64,000 bases of DNA from DASYML01 sp036009045 (GCA_036009045.1 DASYML010000035.1:7993-71992); one strand, 5' to 3'. Counted from the first letter of the stretch, positions 44,455 to 54,138 are shown. A program made the numbers and translations. Notes: generated by a model from the letters alone, not told the origin.

Positions 44455-46503
44455 ATGAAGAAATTCTCCTCAGTGCAACTTGCGCGGCGAGTTGGCGGCA
44501 TATTCTTCTCACTCTTCCTGACGCTCTCGCCCGCACACTCAATTCTCAATTGCTCCGCGCAGACCAACGAAACAGCGCCAGCCGCGCCCGCGAAAGAAGG
44601 GGCGGCGACGAGCGAATCCCTCTTCCATCTGGAGAAGACGGAGGTCGCGGGCGGCGCGGAACTGCTCACCATCTTCGGAGAGCTTAAGGGCTTGGACGGG
44701 CTTGACGACGAGAGCGCGTCCGTGCCGCTTGTCAGTGTCCTGCGCGATACGCTGAACGACCGCGACCCTGAGAATGATCGCCTGCGCTACATGTGGATGC
44801 TGACTTACACGAAGCCTTCTTCTAAACAGCGTCTGGCCGCCGCGATTCCCTTTCTCTACAACCGCGTCGGCAATAAAGGACATGCCGGGAAGGGCGCACC
44901 GCCGCCGATTCTCGACCTCTCCGAGACGGAGCATGAAGTGTGGCAGAAGATTTTCTGGTCCACCCTGCAAAACGTCTTCCTTGATTCCTACGGCCTGCCC
45001 GTCAAGTTTTCGTCGCGCAATTTCCGTCGCAACCTCGGCGAGTATCGCAAGGCGCACATCCTGCGCGCGCTGGCCGTCCTCTCGCTCTATCAATCAACCA
45101 CCGGAGCCGCGCCCGCCCTCACAGATGCCGAGATGCGCGACATGCAGGCGCGTTTGATGCTGACGGACAAAATCTTCGGCGGCATCGTTGACGAGATTAA
45201 CCTCGAACACGTTTATCAGAAGGGCACGAGTGAGCTACACGACACGCGCGGCCATAACTGGGAACTCCTGCGTCAGCGCGCGGAAGCCGAGTCGCTCTTT
45301 TTCGACCCGCTCGAAATGCCGGACGGCAGCGCCACTCACGCCATCGTGTGGGCCACTAAATCGGACCTTTTGAACAATCATGAGCGACCCTTCAATAAAC
45401 GCTTTCTGAATGTAGAGAGTCCCTGGCAGGACCGACGGCTGCTTAATTGGACCGGCTATACGGAGACCAGATACTTCGACGCGGAGCATCATCAAGTCTC
45501 ATCAGACACCCCCGGCGCGCGCCCTGTAGAGATGATTCCGCTCGCGCTCTACGGATTGGACCACCCGAAGATACCGATTCTGCTCGTGGACTTTCGCAGT
45601 CGTCTCAACCCGAAAGAGCGAGAGATGTCGCGCCGCGTCTTTCAGGATGTGACGCGCACGATGCTTGGGTTTTCGCGTTTCGGAGACCTGCCCTTTTTCG
45701 TGAGCCGCACCGTCTATGAGTTCGTCACGGGCAGGCGCGGGATGGACCTTAACCAACCGTCTCGGCTGCGCGCCTACTCGCAGTTGAAGTTGCTGTTATC
45801 GCTCGATGCCTCGCTGGACCCGCAGTTGCGCGACGAGGTCAGCGAGCGGCTCGAACGCGTCTCGCTCAACCCTCTGGAAAACAGTCTTGAGACGGAGGCG
45901 CAGCTTGCGCGCGAGCAGTACGCGGCGCTCATGGAGTACGCCAAGAAGCCGGACGGTTTGCCCGCGCGACTTGATAGAGATCGCCGCGCGGAGATGGTCC
46001 CGCTCAAGCATGGTCGCGCGGAGCAAGCCATGTTGCGTCTCGGAAACGTTCTCAGCTTCGGTCTCTACACGCACCGCGAGCGGGCCACGGATGAACTCGC
46101 GGAACGCCTTGAGACGCAGCGTCGTCTGGCCTATCACGGACGCTTTTTGCGCGAGGTAGCTAAGTCCAGCCCGCAGGTCGAAGTAGTCTGGAACATGGAC
46201 GAGGTGAAGCGCAGTTTGAACTTTATCGCGGAGCACGGGACCGTGGACGAAGGCAAGGCTGCGAAGGCTGCGGCGCTCATCTTCGCGCGCACGTCCGACA
46301 CGGAGGCGCGCGAGCTATGCCTCAAATGTCTCTATCGCATCAACAACGAGACGGCGAAAAATGAGTTGCTGCGTATCGCTCAAGATCAAAAGGTTGAAGC
46401 ACGCTGGCGTCATATGACCGTCGAATATCTCAAGGCCATGAATGAGTCGCGGCGTCCCGCACCGTCGGAGAGCAAAGCCAACAGCGCTTCCGGTGAGCAA
46501 TGA
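44455..46503 (+). CDS. Secreted protein of unknown function in the envelope cluster
   Basis: 682 residues with a signal peptide (GIFFSLFLTLSPAHSILNCS). The remainder has no domain I recognise. Features: WMLTYTKPSSKQRLAAAIPF, NWTGYTETRYFD, and VDFRSRLNPKEREMSRRVF. A helical C-terminal part (about 540-670) looks HEAT-like (KAAKAAALIFARTSDTEARE). Its stop overlaps the next start by 4 nt (ATGA), so it is coupled to the phosphodiesterase gene and probably functions with it at the envelope. A moderate SD (AAGG, 8 nt) precedes the ATG. Confidence 0.75.
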   Translation: MKKFSSVQLARRVGGIFFSLFLTLSPAHSILNCSAQTNETAPAAPAKEGAATSESLFHLEKTEVAGGAELLTIFGELKGLDGLDDESASVPLVSVLRDTLNDRDPENDRLRYMWMLTYTKPSSKQRLAAAIPFLYNRVGNKGHAGKGAPPPILDLSETEHEVWQKIFWSTLQNVFLDSYGLPVKFSSRNFRRNLGEYRKAHILRALAVLSLYQSTTGAAPALTDAEMRDMQARLMLTDKIFGGIVDEINLEHVYQKGTSELHDTRGHNWELLRQRAEAESLFFDPLEMPDGSATHAIVWATKSDLLNNHERPFNKRFLNVESPWQDRRLLNWTGYTETRYFDAEHHQVSSDTPGARPVEMIPLALYGLDHPKIPILLVDFRSRLNPKEREMSRRVFQDVTRTMLGFSRFGDLPFFVSRTVYEFVTGRRGMDLNQPSRLRAYSQLKLLLSLDASLDPQLRDEVSERLERVSLNPLENSLETEAQLAREQYAALMEYAKKPDGLPARLDRDRRAEMVPLKHGRAEQAMLRLGNVLSFGLYTHRERATDELAERLETQRRLAYHGRFLREVAKSSPQVEVVWNMDEVKRSLNFIAEHGTVDEGKAAKAAALIFARTSDTEARELCLKCLYRINNETAKNELLRIAQDQKVEARWRHMTVEYLKAMNESRRPAPSESKANSASGEQ

Positions 46504-49115
46504 GCGAAGTCAAATGCACGGAAGGTAAGAGACTGCATCACACCGGCTCTTCAACGTCCGGCGTCTTCGCGCGCTTGCGCTTACTCGCTTACCCTTTCTT
46601 CGCCTCGCCTTTACTGGTCCTGGCTATCTTGCTGCTCTGGCAGGCGACATCGTTCGCGCAATCAGCGCAACGCGTCGTCCTGATTAAAGTTGACGGCCTG
46701 CCGCACGACACGGTTGACCGCTTCGTGCGCGAGCGCAACCCGCGCACGGGCAAGAGCCTGCTGCCCTGGATTGAAGAGGTCTTTTATCAAAAGGGCACGC
46801 GCGTCGCCAATTTTTACGTGCGCGGGATGAGCCTTTCCGGGCCTTCCTGGTCGCTGCTGGACACGGGCCAGCACCTACAGATTAAGGGCAACGTGGAGTT
46901 TGACCGTTTCACTTTGCACTCTTACGACTATCTCAACTTTCTTCCCTTCTACGTCGAGAACGCCGCGCGCAAGCGTATAGATATGCCCGGACCTGAAGTG
47001 CTGGACGAGTTAGGACTGCCGCTGTTGATGGACGCCTTCGCCAACGACGAGCGTTATGCCAGCTTTCAGCTTTACCAGCGCGGCCTACGTTGGACCACCT
47101 TACAGCGTAGCGCGCAGAACGGTTTCCTGCGCGACCCGCGCGAACTCTTAGACGAATGGACCATCGGCTTAGAGACGCGCAATATCGTCTTCACACAGAC
47201 CGAGCGCGAGTTGAGAGAGAAGCTGGACAATCCGCGCATACATTATCTGGACCTGTACGTTACGGGGTTCGACCACGCGGCGCACCATAACCGCGACCGC
47301 GAGACGAAGCTCGCGGCGTTGCAGGATATAGATGCACTCATCGGGCGCGTCTGGACGGGGATTCAACAATCGTCGCTGGCGGACCAGACGGTGCTCATCA
47401 TGCTCTCGGACCACGGCTTTAATTCGGACGAGCAGATTTACAGCCAGGGCTACAATCTGGTCAAGCTGCTCGGCTCCGCGCAGGGCGGAGGCCATCACGT
47501 CATCACCAAGCGCCGTTTGATGATGGACTATGCCATCAAGAGCATCTACCCGCTCGTGCCTCTCATCACGACGACCACCAAAGAGTCCTTCTATCTCAAG
47601 GGGCAGAGCACGGACTATCCGACGGCGCTGCTGGATTTCGACGGCAACGAGCGCTCGTCCATTCACCTGCGCGATAGCGACCTCAACGTGTTGCACATCC
47701 TGCTCCAACAACTTCAGCACAAGGATGTGCCAGCGCCCACGCGCAAGGCTTTGACCGGCGCGTTCTTCGAGACGCTGGACCGCAACCGCGCGAACTGGAA
47801 TGAAGAGTTGGCCCAACTTAATGATGAACTCGGCGCGCTTCATCGTCTCATCGAAAAACAGCGCACGCTGGTTCTCGCACAGCCGAAGAAGTGGACCAAA
47901 GAAGAGACGGACAGGGGCCTGGATAAGGAGGCCATGCGCCACGCGGCGCGACTCGATTCATGGCTTGAGGACGAGCGACAGTACGCCGCTTATGCGCGCA
48001 CGCTCGGCAACCTGCTCGCGCAGAGGCCGGACAGTTTCGATCCGCCGCATCTGAAAATAGAGGATGTCATCGCAAAGGGCGCGATGGGCGACCATAACAA
48101 CATCTACAAATTGCAGAACTACGTAGTGGGCATCGCGCCCGGCGGGTTGGTCCTCAACGCGGACGGGATGCTCAACACACACGAGAGCTTCGCGCGCGTT
48201 GATTATTTCTCGCTGCTGCGCGACGTGGCCCTGCGTAATAACGTGCAGCAAGGGTTGGACAAGCATCCTGTGGACTTCGTCGCCACGCGTATCCCCTCAG
48301 CATCAATCGCGCCTGCGCTCGAAGCCGGGACGCGCGGGAGCGGCGACCCCTTGTGGCTTTACGCCGGAGCGTCGCAGCAGGCTTTAATCCTCTCGCGCGA
48401 GGAACAGGGCGGCGGGCTGAGCCTGCGTTACCTGCCCATCAAGGCTCTGACGCAGGACGCGTCCGGGAAGATACGTTTTGAGAGCGCGCCTTTGCATGAG
48501 GGATTGCCGCTCAAGATTTTGGAGGACCAAAAACTGCGCGTGCCCGAAGGCGCGTCGCGCACGGACTGGTTGAGCGACTGGCACACGGACCTGGACTGGT
48601 TGCGCGCGTTGCATAAAACAGCATACTCTAACGGCTTGATCGGCCTCCATGAGCAGTTGATACACCACGCGGTCGAGCCTCTGCTCGTAGACGCGCCCGG
48701 CCGCTCTTCTGACGAGCGGCTGTTGCGCCGTTTCCGCAATCGCCAGCGCACGCTTGTCGAAGCGGACTTGCTCGTGATGGCGAACGACCACTGGAATTTC
48801 GATGTGCGCGGCTTTAATCCGGGTGGCAATCATGGCTCGCTGTTCCGCATCTCGACGCACTCGACGTTGATGCTGGCGGGAGGCGCGGACACGGGCATTC
48901 CGCGCGGCGGGGTGGTTGAAGAGCCTTATGACAGTTTGAGTTTTGTGCCGACCGTGCTGGCGCTCATGGGCAAGTTGCGACGCGACGGGCGCGTGCCGGT
49001 CCCTGTGCTGTGGGAGAGAGGCTTTCGCCCGTTTCCCGGACGCATCATCGAAGAGGCTCTGGGTGGGCCAACTCGCGGCAACCCAACGGTGACGCCGATT
49101 GCCAGAGGACATTGA
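46500..49115 (+). CDS. Alkaline-phosphatase-superfamily phosphodiesterase/sulfatase-like protein
   Basis: 871 residues with an N-terminal membrane segment (FFASPLLVLAILLLWQATSF). The AP-superfamily metal sites are visible: VVLIKVDGLPHD (first Asp), the nucleophile region GMSLSGPSWSLLDTGQ, DLYVTGFDHAAHH (Asp-x3-His), LIMLSDHGFN (Asp-His), and a late His in GGNHGSLF. The pattern fits type I phosphodiesterase / nucleotide pyrophosphatase and phosphoglycerol-transferase relatives. The domain is interrupted by a helical segment (about 420-560). Likely periplasmic. Coupled to the gene before (4-nt overlap) and followed after 9 nt by the flippase-FtsX gene. Confidence 0.85.
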   Translation: MSEVKCTEGKRLHHTGSSTSGVFARLRLLAYPFFASPLLVLAILLLWQATSFAQSAQRVVLIKVDGLPHDTVDRFVRERNPRTGKSLLPWIEEVFYQKGTRVANFYVRGMSLSGPSWSLLDTGQHLQIKGNVEFDRFTLHSYDYLNFLPFYVENAARKRIDMPGPEVLDELGLPLLMDAFANDERYASFQLYQRGLRWTTLQRSAQNGFLRDPRELLDEWTIGLETRNIVFTQTERELREKLDNPRIHYLDLYVTGFDHAAHHNRDRETKLAALQDIDALIGRVWTGIQQSSLADQTVLIMLSDHGFNSDEQIYSQGYNLVKLLGSAQGGGHHVITKRRLMMDYAIKSIYPLVPLITTTTKESFYLKGQSTDYPTALLDFDGNERSSIHLRDSDLNVLHILLQQLQHKDVPAPTRKALTGAFFETLDRNRANWNEELAQLNDELGALHRLIEKQRTLVLAQPKKWTKEETDRGLDKEAMRHAARLDSWLEDERQYAAYARTLGNLLAQRPDSFDPPHLKIEDVIAKGAMGDHNNIYKLQNYVVGIAPGGLVLNADGMLNTHESFARVDYFSLLRDVALRNNVQQGLDKHPVDFVATRIPSASIAPALEAGTRGSGDPLWLYAGASQQALILSREEQGGGLSLRYLPIKALTQDASGKIRFESAPLHEGLPLKILEDQKLRVPEGASRTDWLSDWHTDLDWLRALHKTAYSNGLIGLHEQLIHHAVEPLLVDAPGRSSDERLLRRFRNRQRTLVEADLLVMANDHWNFDVRGFNPGGNHGSLFRISTHSTLMLAGGADTGIPRGGVVEEPYDSLSFVPTVLALMGKLRRDGRVPVPVLWERGFRPFPGRIIEEALGGPTRGNPTVTPIARGH

Positions 49116-49124
49116 GTCAGTTTG

Positions 49125-51350
49125 ATGACGACCGACGAGGAGTTGATAAAAGAGCGTGCGGGGACGGACGGCGGGCAGCCTGCGCTGGCCGGTGAACCGG
49201 CGTCCAGGTCTTCCGGCAAAGGACACATGCGAGGGCTGATGCTATGGCTTCAGGTGATAGCATTCCTGCTCGGCGCGGGCCTCTTCGTTTATCTCATACG
49301 CCAAGTCGGACTCCAACCCATCTTCGATGCTCTGGGCCGCATCGGCTTCGGTCTCTTCATCCTGCTCGCCATCAGCGGTTCACGGCACATGCTGCGGACG
49401 GTGGCGATGCGCGCGGCGGTCCCGGATGAGCACAGGCGCTTCAACTTCATGCAGGCTTTCTCGGCGCGGCTCGGCGGCGAGGCCATCAGTTTCATCACCT
49501 TTACCGGACCACTATTGGGAGAAGCGACGAAGGTCGCGCTCCTACGCAAGCGGATGCCTTTGACGCACGGCGTGCCCGCGCTGGTGATAGACAACCTGCT
49601 CTACAATCTCTCGGTCGTCTTTTTCATCCTGAGCGGCGCGTGCGTCATGCTGCTCGCTTACGATTTGCCGCCGGTGGCGCGCTTCGTCCTGATCCTGATA
49701 GCTGTGTCAGCGCTGGCGGGCATTCTGGCGGCGGCCTACGCGGCGAATCGTCGCGTGACGGTGGTGACGTGGTTGATGGGCAAGCTGGCGCGGCTCGGTT
49801 TCAAACGCCGCAAGCTGCTTCAATGGCGCAACAAGATTTATCACATCGAGTCGAACGTCTACGATTTTTACAAGCACAGGCCCGGCGCGTTCTTTACCAT
49901 GATCGGCTTCGACCTGCTCTCGCACGCGTCGAGCGTCGTGGAGGTCTACATCACTTTGCGGATGCTCGGTTTCAAACCGCAGGTGGAGGCCGCGTACATC
50001 ATCGAATCGCTGACCAAGGTCATCAATTTCGTTTTCGGATTCGTGCCCGGAACCATCGGCGTCTATGAGAGAGGCACGATGAGCATTCTGGAGACGCTCG
50101 GATTCACCGCCGCGACGGGTCTCCTGCTGGCGCTGGTACGCAAAGCCGGAATCGTTTTCTGGACCGGAATCGGTCTCGCGATACTGGCCTGGCGCACCGT
50201 GCCGGGCGCGACGCGCCGCCTCGTAGACCGCAGCCCACGCCTGAGCAAACTTATGGACAGTCTGGTTTTCTCAAACATCACGCACAGACCCGCGCGCACG
50301 TTTGTGAGCGTGCTCGGCATCGCCATCGGAGTCCTGCTCATCGTCTTTACGGTCGGACTGGCGCACGGCGTCCTGCGCGAACGCGGGCGTCGTGAATCCA
50401 ACATCGGCGCGGAGTTGATGATTCGACCGGGAGGCACGCTCGGCCTCAACGGCTCGCAGCCCTTCAACCTGCCCGTCGCGCACGCGAAGGAACTGGCTGG
50501 TATAGAAGGCGTGCGCGCCGTCGTCCCTATCGCGCAAATGACGGATAAGACCGACAGCGGCCTTGGACAGCGACTGATTGACGGGATTCCCTTTGACGAA
50601 TACGCGTTGGTCGCGGGGCTGACCATCAAGGAGGGACGCAAGCTGGAAGGCGGCGACGAGGCCATCGTTGATTCCGTCTGGCAACAGGACCATCACGCGT
50701 TGATAGGCCAGACCGTCACGCTCTACGAACGACCGTTCCGCATCGTCGGCGTCTTTGAGCCGCCGGGCGGCGGGCGCGTCAAGATTCCGCTCGCCACGGC
50801 GCAGGACCAACAGGGCAGCGAGGGATTCTGCACCACCGTCCTCGTCTCCTGCGTCAACCCCGCGAAGCCTGAGGAAGTGGCCGAGCGTATCCGCCAGCGT
50901 TTCCCAGACGATCAGATTCTCTTCACCAGAGACCTGCCGGAGCTTTACGCGTCGGGCGTGCCCGCGCTCAACATCTTCATCAACGTCGTCGTCGCGATTG
51001 CCGCCACCATCAGCACGCTCGTCATTCTGCTGGCGATGTACACGACGGTCACGGAGCGCACGAGACAGATAGGCATTCTCAAATCGCTCGGCATGTCTAA
51101 GACGATGATCGCCTGGGTGATTGAGCAGGAAGCCATCATGGTCAGCGTGCTCGGCGTCATCGTCGGCGTCCTGCTGACCTTAGCGACGCGCTTCGCGGTC
51201 ATGCGCGCGACCAGCCTCAACGTAGAGATAGAACCGCGCTGGGTTCTCATCGCCCTTGCCATAGGCTTGCTCGGCGGCACGCTCGGCGCGCTCTACCCGG
51301 CGCTGCGCGCAGCACGTCAGGATGCGGTTGACGCGCTGAGCTATGAGTAA
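49125..51350 (+). CDS. Fusion of LPG_synthase_TM/flippase-like domain and FtsX/MacB-type permease
   Basis: 741 residues in one frame. Residues about 40-370 have the pattern of the AglD/MprF-type membrane domain (LPG_synthase_TM, PF03706): YLIRQVGLQPI, MQAFSARLGGEAISFITF, VFGFVPGTIGVYERGTMS. Residues about 380-740 are a full FtsX/MacB permease: FVSVLGIAIGVLLIVFTVGL, a periplasmic MacB-PCD domain, the TERTRQIGILKSLGMSK motif and a last helix pair ending LYPALRAARQDAVDALSYE. No ATPase (LolD/MacB-like) is in the window. The start is the ATG at 49125, preceded in frame by a TTG. Fourth gene of the cluster and probably coupled to the phosphodiesterase. Confidence 0.88.
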   Translation: MTTDEELIKERAGTDGGQPALAGEPASRSSGKGHMRGLMLWLQVIAFLLGAGLFVYLIRQVGLQPIFDALGRIGFGLFILLAISGSRHMLRTVAMRAAVPDEHRRFNFMQAFSARLGGEAISFITFTGPLLGEATKVALLRKRMPLTHGVPALVIDNLLYNLSVVFFILSGACVMLLAYDLPPVARFVLILIAVSALAGILAAAYAANRRVTVVTWLMGKLARLGFKRRKLLQWRNKIYHIESNVYDFYKHRPGAFFTMIGFDLLSHASSVVEVYITLRMLGFKPQVEAAYIIESLTKVINFVFGFVPGTIGVYERGTMSILETLGFTAATGLLLALVRKAGIVFWTGIGLAILAWRTVPGATRRLVDRSPRLSKLMDSLVFSNITHRPARTFVSVLGIAIGVLLIVFTVGLAHGVLRERGRRESNIGAELMIRPGGTLGLNGSQPFNLPVAHAKELAGIEGVRAVVPIAQMTDKTDSGLGQRLIDGIPFDEYALVAGLTIKEGRKLEGGDEAIVDSVWQQDHHALIGQTVTLYERPFRIVGVFEPPGGGRVKIPLATAQDQQGSEGFCTTVLVSCVNPAKPEEVAERIRQRFPDDQILFTRDLPELYASGVPALNIFINVVVAIAATISTLVILLAMYTTVTERTRQIGILKSLGMSKTMIAWVIEQEAIMVSVLGVIVGVLLTLATRFAVMRATSLNVEIEPRWVLIALAIGLLGGTLGALYPALRAARQDAVDALSYE

Positions 51351-51371
51351 CGAGTTTGGCTAAACAGTCAT

Positions 51372-51464
51372 TTACCACAGAGACACAGAGCGCACAGAGT
51401 TTGCACAGAGTTAAGCATTCAACTCTCTGTGCTGACTCTGTGCGCTCTGTGTCTGCGGTGGTGA
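51372..51464. repeat. Palindromic repeat, CACCGCAGACACAGAG family (copy 4)
   Basis: TTACCACAGAGACACAGAGC, then GCACAGAG, pairs with CTCTGTGC...GCTCTGTGTCTGCGGTGGTGAA. The left arm shows the alternative phrase ACCACAGAGACACAGAG, the right arm the common one. It starts 21 nt behind the permease stop. Confidence 0.8.
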
Positions 51465-51504
51465 ATCTCACTTTCCATACGTTCAACTGCAATCTGCTCT
51501 AAGG

Positions 51505-51755
51505 CAATGGTGAACATATCCCCTACGGGGATACAGGTGATAGCCGTGGGCAGCGCCCACGGTCGCTCGTCCATCAACACAATTCGACCCTGAAAGGGTC
51601 GCACACTCAACATTGAATGTGCGACCCTTTCAGGGTCGGATTTATTGTGGGCCAGTAACCGGGGGCGACGCTGACGCTTGCCCCCGGCTCTCATATCCCG
51701 CCCTTTCAGGGCTTAAAAAGACAACCTCGTATCCGGCCCTTTCAGGGCTTAAAAG
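51505..51755. repeat. Nested palindrome, GACCCTGAAAGGGTC family (copy 2)
   Basis: Core arms 51585-51604 and 51619-51638 match copy 1 (CGACCCTGAAAGGGTCGCAC and complement). TAGCCGTGGGCAGCGCCCACGG and CCGGGGGCGACGC...GCCCCCGG blocks surround it. Two additional GGGCTTAAAA/CCCTTTCAGGGC copies follow (51700-51755). The last copy contains the stop codon of the Xaa-Pro peptidase gene. Confidence 0.85.
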
Positions 51756-53646
51756 ATACCCCCATAGCGCGCCAGGGTTTTCTTATCGAAGCATAAGCAT
51801 CAAAGGAATCTCGCTCAAGCTGGCTGGTGTGCATCTCCTGGCGGGCGCGTACCATGAAGTTTTCGATGTCCTTGATGGTGCGTGGGAGCGCCTCCGTCAT
51901 CCACTTGTAGCCGTCTTCTGTGACGAGCATATCGTCCTCTATACGCACGCCGATGCCTTTGTATTTCAGGAAGGCGGGACGGATGGCGGCGATGAATTTC
52001 TCGTTCTCCGGCGTCTTCGGCAGATTGTCGAGGGCATCCTCGCGTATGTAGATGCCGGGTTCGTTGGTGAAGACCATCCCTGATTCGAGTTTGGCTGCGC
52101 CGAGGCCGACATCATGCACGTTCATGCCGAGCCAGTGCGATGTGCCATGCATAAACCAGATGCGATATTGATTCGAGTCGCGGTCTGTAATCAGCCCGAG
52201 TTTGAGCAGTCCATCTTTGACGACTTCGGTCGCGGCCTTGTGGACATCCGCGAGCGTGGATGCGCCGGGTTTGATGGTGCGCGCGGCTGCCTCCTGCGCG
52301 TCGTAGACGATCTGATAAACGGCGGCCTGTTCGGGAGTGAATTTTCCGCTCACGGGAAAAGTGCGTGTCACGTCCGCCGAGTAGTGATCGTATTCCGCAC
52401 CGGCATCTATCAAAATTAACTGGTCCTGCTTGACGCTGCCCTGTGATTCTATGTAGTGCAGCGTGGTCGCATTAGGCCCACAGCCGACGATGTCCGGGTA
52501 GCCCCAGTTATCCGCGTTGCGCCGCTTGAAGGTATAAGCTATCTCGGCGTCAACTTCATATTCGTGCTGGGCCTGTTTGGCGACGGCCTGCGCGCGTTCG
52601 TGCGCTTCGATGCTGATGTCTATAGCGTGCTGCAAGAGTTGCAATTCCATAGGCGACTTGCGCTGGCGCATCTGTGCGAAGATGAGCCAGACTGTGCGGA
52701 CGTTAAAGCCGGTCGCGGACCTGGCCCACTGCGCGGCGATGTTCTGTTCCTGCCTGTACTCCGCGTTCGCGCTCTCGCTCTCGCGCGGGATGAGCAGGTA
52801 GAGTTCCGCCTCGCCATTATTCGCCGCTGTGAAGAGCGTCTCGTAGCCCGTCGGCGGAGGCGGCGTCGCGGCGCTGCCAGCCATGCCGCCCGTCACGGTC
52901 GCGTTGGTTGAGGCGGTGGCGGTCGCATTAGCAGTGGTCATGTTCGGCGCGGAATTTCCCGTCACGGGTCTCGCGGGGCGTGCCGCTTCGGCAGCCGCTT
53001 GCGTCTGCGCGGCTTGCGGTACGGGCGGCGTGACGGGTTGAGCGACAACGGCAGAAACGCCGGGCGTCGCGGATGAGAGGAGCGCTTCAGGCCTGGGGCG
53101 ATAAGGCTGACGATTGCGCAGGGCTTGCATGAAAGGCTCAAACTCTCTGGCATCCCAGATTTCGTTGATGCCGGAAGCGGCCCGCGCTTCCTCAGGCGAA
53201 TACATGTGCCCGGTCCAGGTTTCGGCAGCCGGGTTGCGCCTCGGCATGAAGAGTATCTCCTTCAACTGCGGGTTGCCGGGCATCAGAACGAGCGTCGCGC
53301 CCTTCTGTTTGAGATTGGTCAGATAATAAAGATTGTTCTCCTGACGATATTGATAATTGACATCGTTGGCGTAGACGCGCGGCTCCGTGCTGAAGAGCAC
53401 GAGCAAGCCCTTCTGTCCGATGCGCTCCGCGACACGCGCGCGGCGCTGGGCCAACTCTGCCAGACGCGCCGCATCATCAAAGACGGGGGCGGGCGGCGTG
53501 ACGCGTATGGCGGCGGGACTCTTCCTCTCAGAAGGCTTGTCAGTCAGCCTGTCGCGCGCAAAATCATTCGGCAGCGCGGCGTTCACGCAAAGGGAAACGA
53601 GAGCAAGCGCTGGCAAGAGCTTGCGTAAGGCTCTAATCATCTTCAA
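51742..53646 (-). CDS. Secreted Xaa-Pro aminopeptidase (M24B)
   Basis: 634 residues. Signal peptide (LLPALALVSLCVNA). The AMP_N domain is followed by the pita-bread fold. Metal ligands are Asp in LILIDAGAEYDHYSADVTRT, His in MHGTSHWLGM, Glu in VFTNEPGIYI and Glu in GVRIEDDMLV. A low-complexity Pro/Ala/Thr insert (about 195-265) splits the N-terminal and catalytic parts. It hydrolyses N-terminal X-Pro dipeptides, here in the periplasm or outside. AGGAG lies 8 nt before a TTG start; the next ATG is 6 nt further inside. The stop codon and last four residues (SFKP) come from a repeat. Confidence 0.93.
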   Translation of the reverse strand: MKMIRALRKLLPALALVSLCVNAALPNDFARDRLTDKPSERKSPAAIRVTPPAPVFDDAARLAELAQRRARVAERIGQKGLLVLFSTEPRVYANDVNYQYRQENNLYYLTNLKQKGATLVLMPGNPQLKEILFMPRRNPAAETWTGHMYSPEEARAASGINEIWDAREFEPFMQALRNRQPYRPRPEALLSSATPGVSAVVAQPVTPPVPQAAQTQAAAEAARPARPVTGNSAPNMTTANATATASTNATVTGGMAGSAATPPPPTGYETLFTAANNGEAELYLLIPRESESANAEYRQEQNIAAQWARSATGFNVRTVWLIFAQMRQRKSPMELQLLQHAIDISIEAHERAQAVAKQAQHEYEVDAEIAYTFKRRNADNWGYPDIVGCGPNATTLHYIESQGSVKQDQLILIDAGAEYDHYSADVTRTFPVSGKFTPEQAAVYQIVYDAQEAAARTIKPGASTLADVHKAATEVVKDGLLKLGLITDRDSNQYRIWFMHGTSHWLGMNVHDVGLGAAKLESGMVFTNEPGIYIREDALDNLPKTPENEKFIAAIRPAFLKYKGIGVRIEDDMLVTEDGYKWMTEALPRTIKDIENFMVRARQEMHTSQLERDSFDAYASIRKPWRAMGVSFKP

Positions 53647-53810
53647 GGGTCAATCTCCTTATAGACAAAATGCGAAGAGTGAATCACTAAAGGCTTGTCT
53701 TGCATGCCAAAGGGGTAGGATGGTCTCGCTTCGGCAGATAATTCCACATGGACGCTCGAACGTGTTGTATTATCACTCATATTTTGTTGAGAGACAAAAG
53801 GAGATGCTGA

Positions 53811-54068
53811 ATGAGAAAGAGTTTCACATTACTGGTCCTGCTTCTCGGCCTTGCCGCCTGCCTGTCGGGCTGCTCTTCATCGGAGAGACCCGCCACCTCC
53901 ACCAGTCCTCATGCAACTACGAACACAAACACGGGCAGCAACGCTCCGGCTCCGGCGAGCGCGGCCCCCAGTAGCCAGACGGTCGGCAGCGGCGGCGCTT
54001 CCGCCAATCGCCCGGACGCGCACAAACCCTCGCCAGCGGGCATCAAGCCGCCACAGAAGGCGAATTAA
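53811..54068 (+). CDS. Small lipoprotein
   Basis: 85 residues with a lipoprotein signal peptide. The basic MRKS is followed by the core LLVLLLGLAACLSGC, so Cys21 (LSGC lipobox) would be lipidated. The mature part is Ser/Thr/Ala/Pro-rich and probably unstructured (SSERPATSTSPHATTN...). The SD is excellent (AAGGAG, 7 nt). No domain is present, and it may be a cell-surface spacer or linker protein. It starts a plus-strand series leading to the UPF0182 gene after 70 nt. Confidence 0.78.
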   Translation: MRKSFTLLVLLLGLAACLSGCSSSERPATSTSPHATTNTNTGSNAPAPASAAPSSQTVGSGGASANRPDAHKPSPAGIKPPQKAN

Positions 54069-54138
54069 TAATTAACGCGAGTTAGCGTCAGTCCGGCACA
54101 AGCAGAGTGACAGTTCGATTCTTACGTCGAATAGGCGT

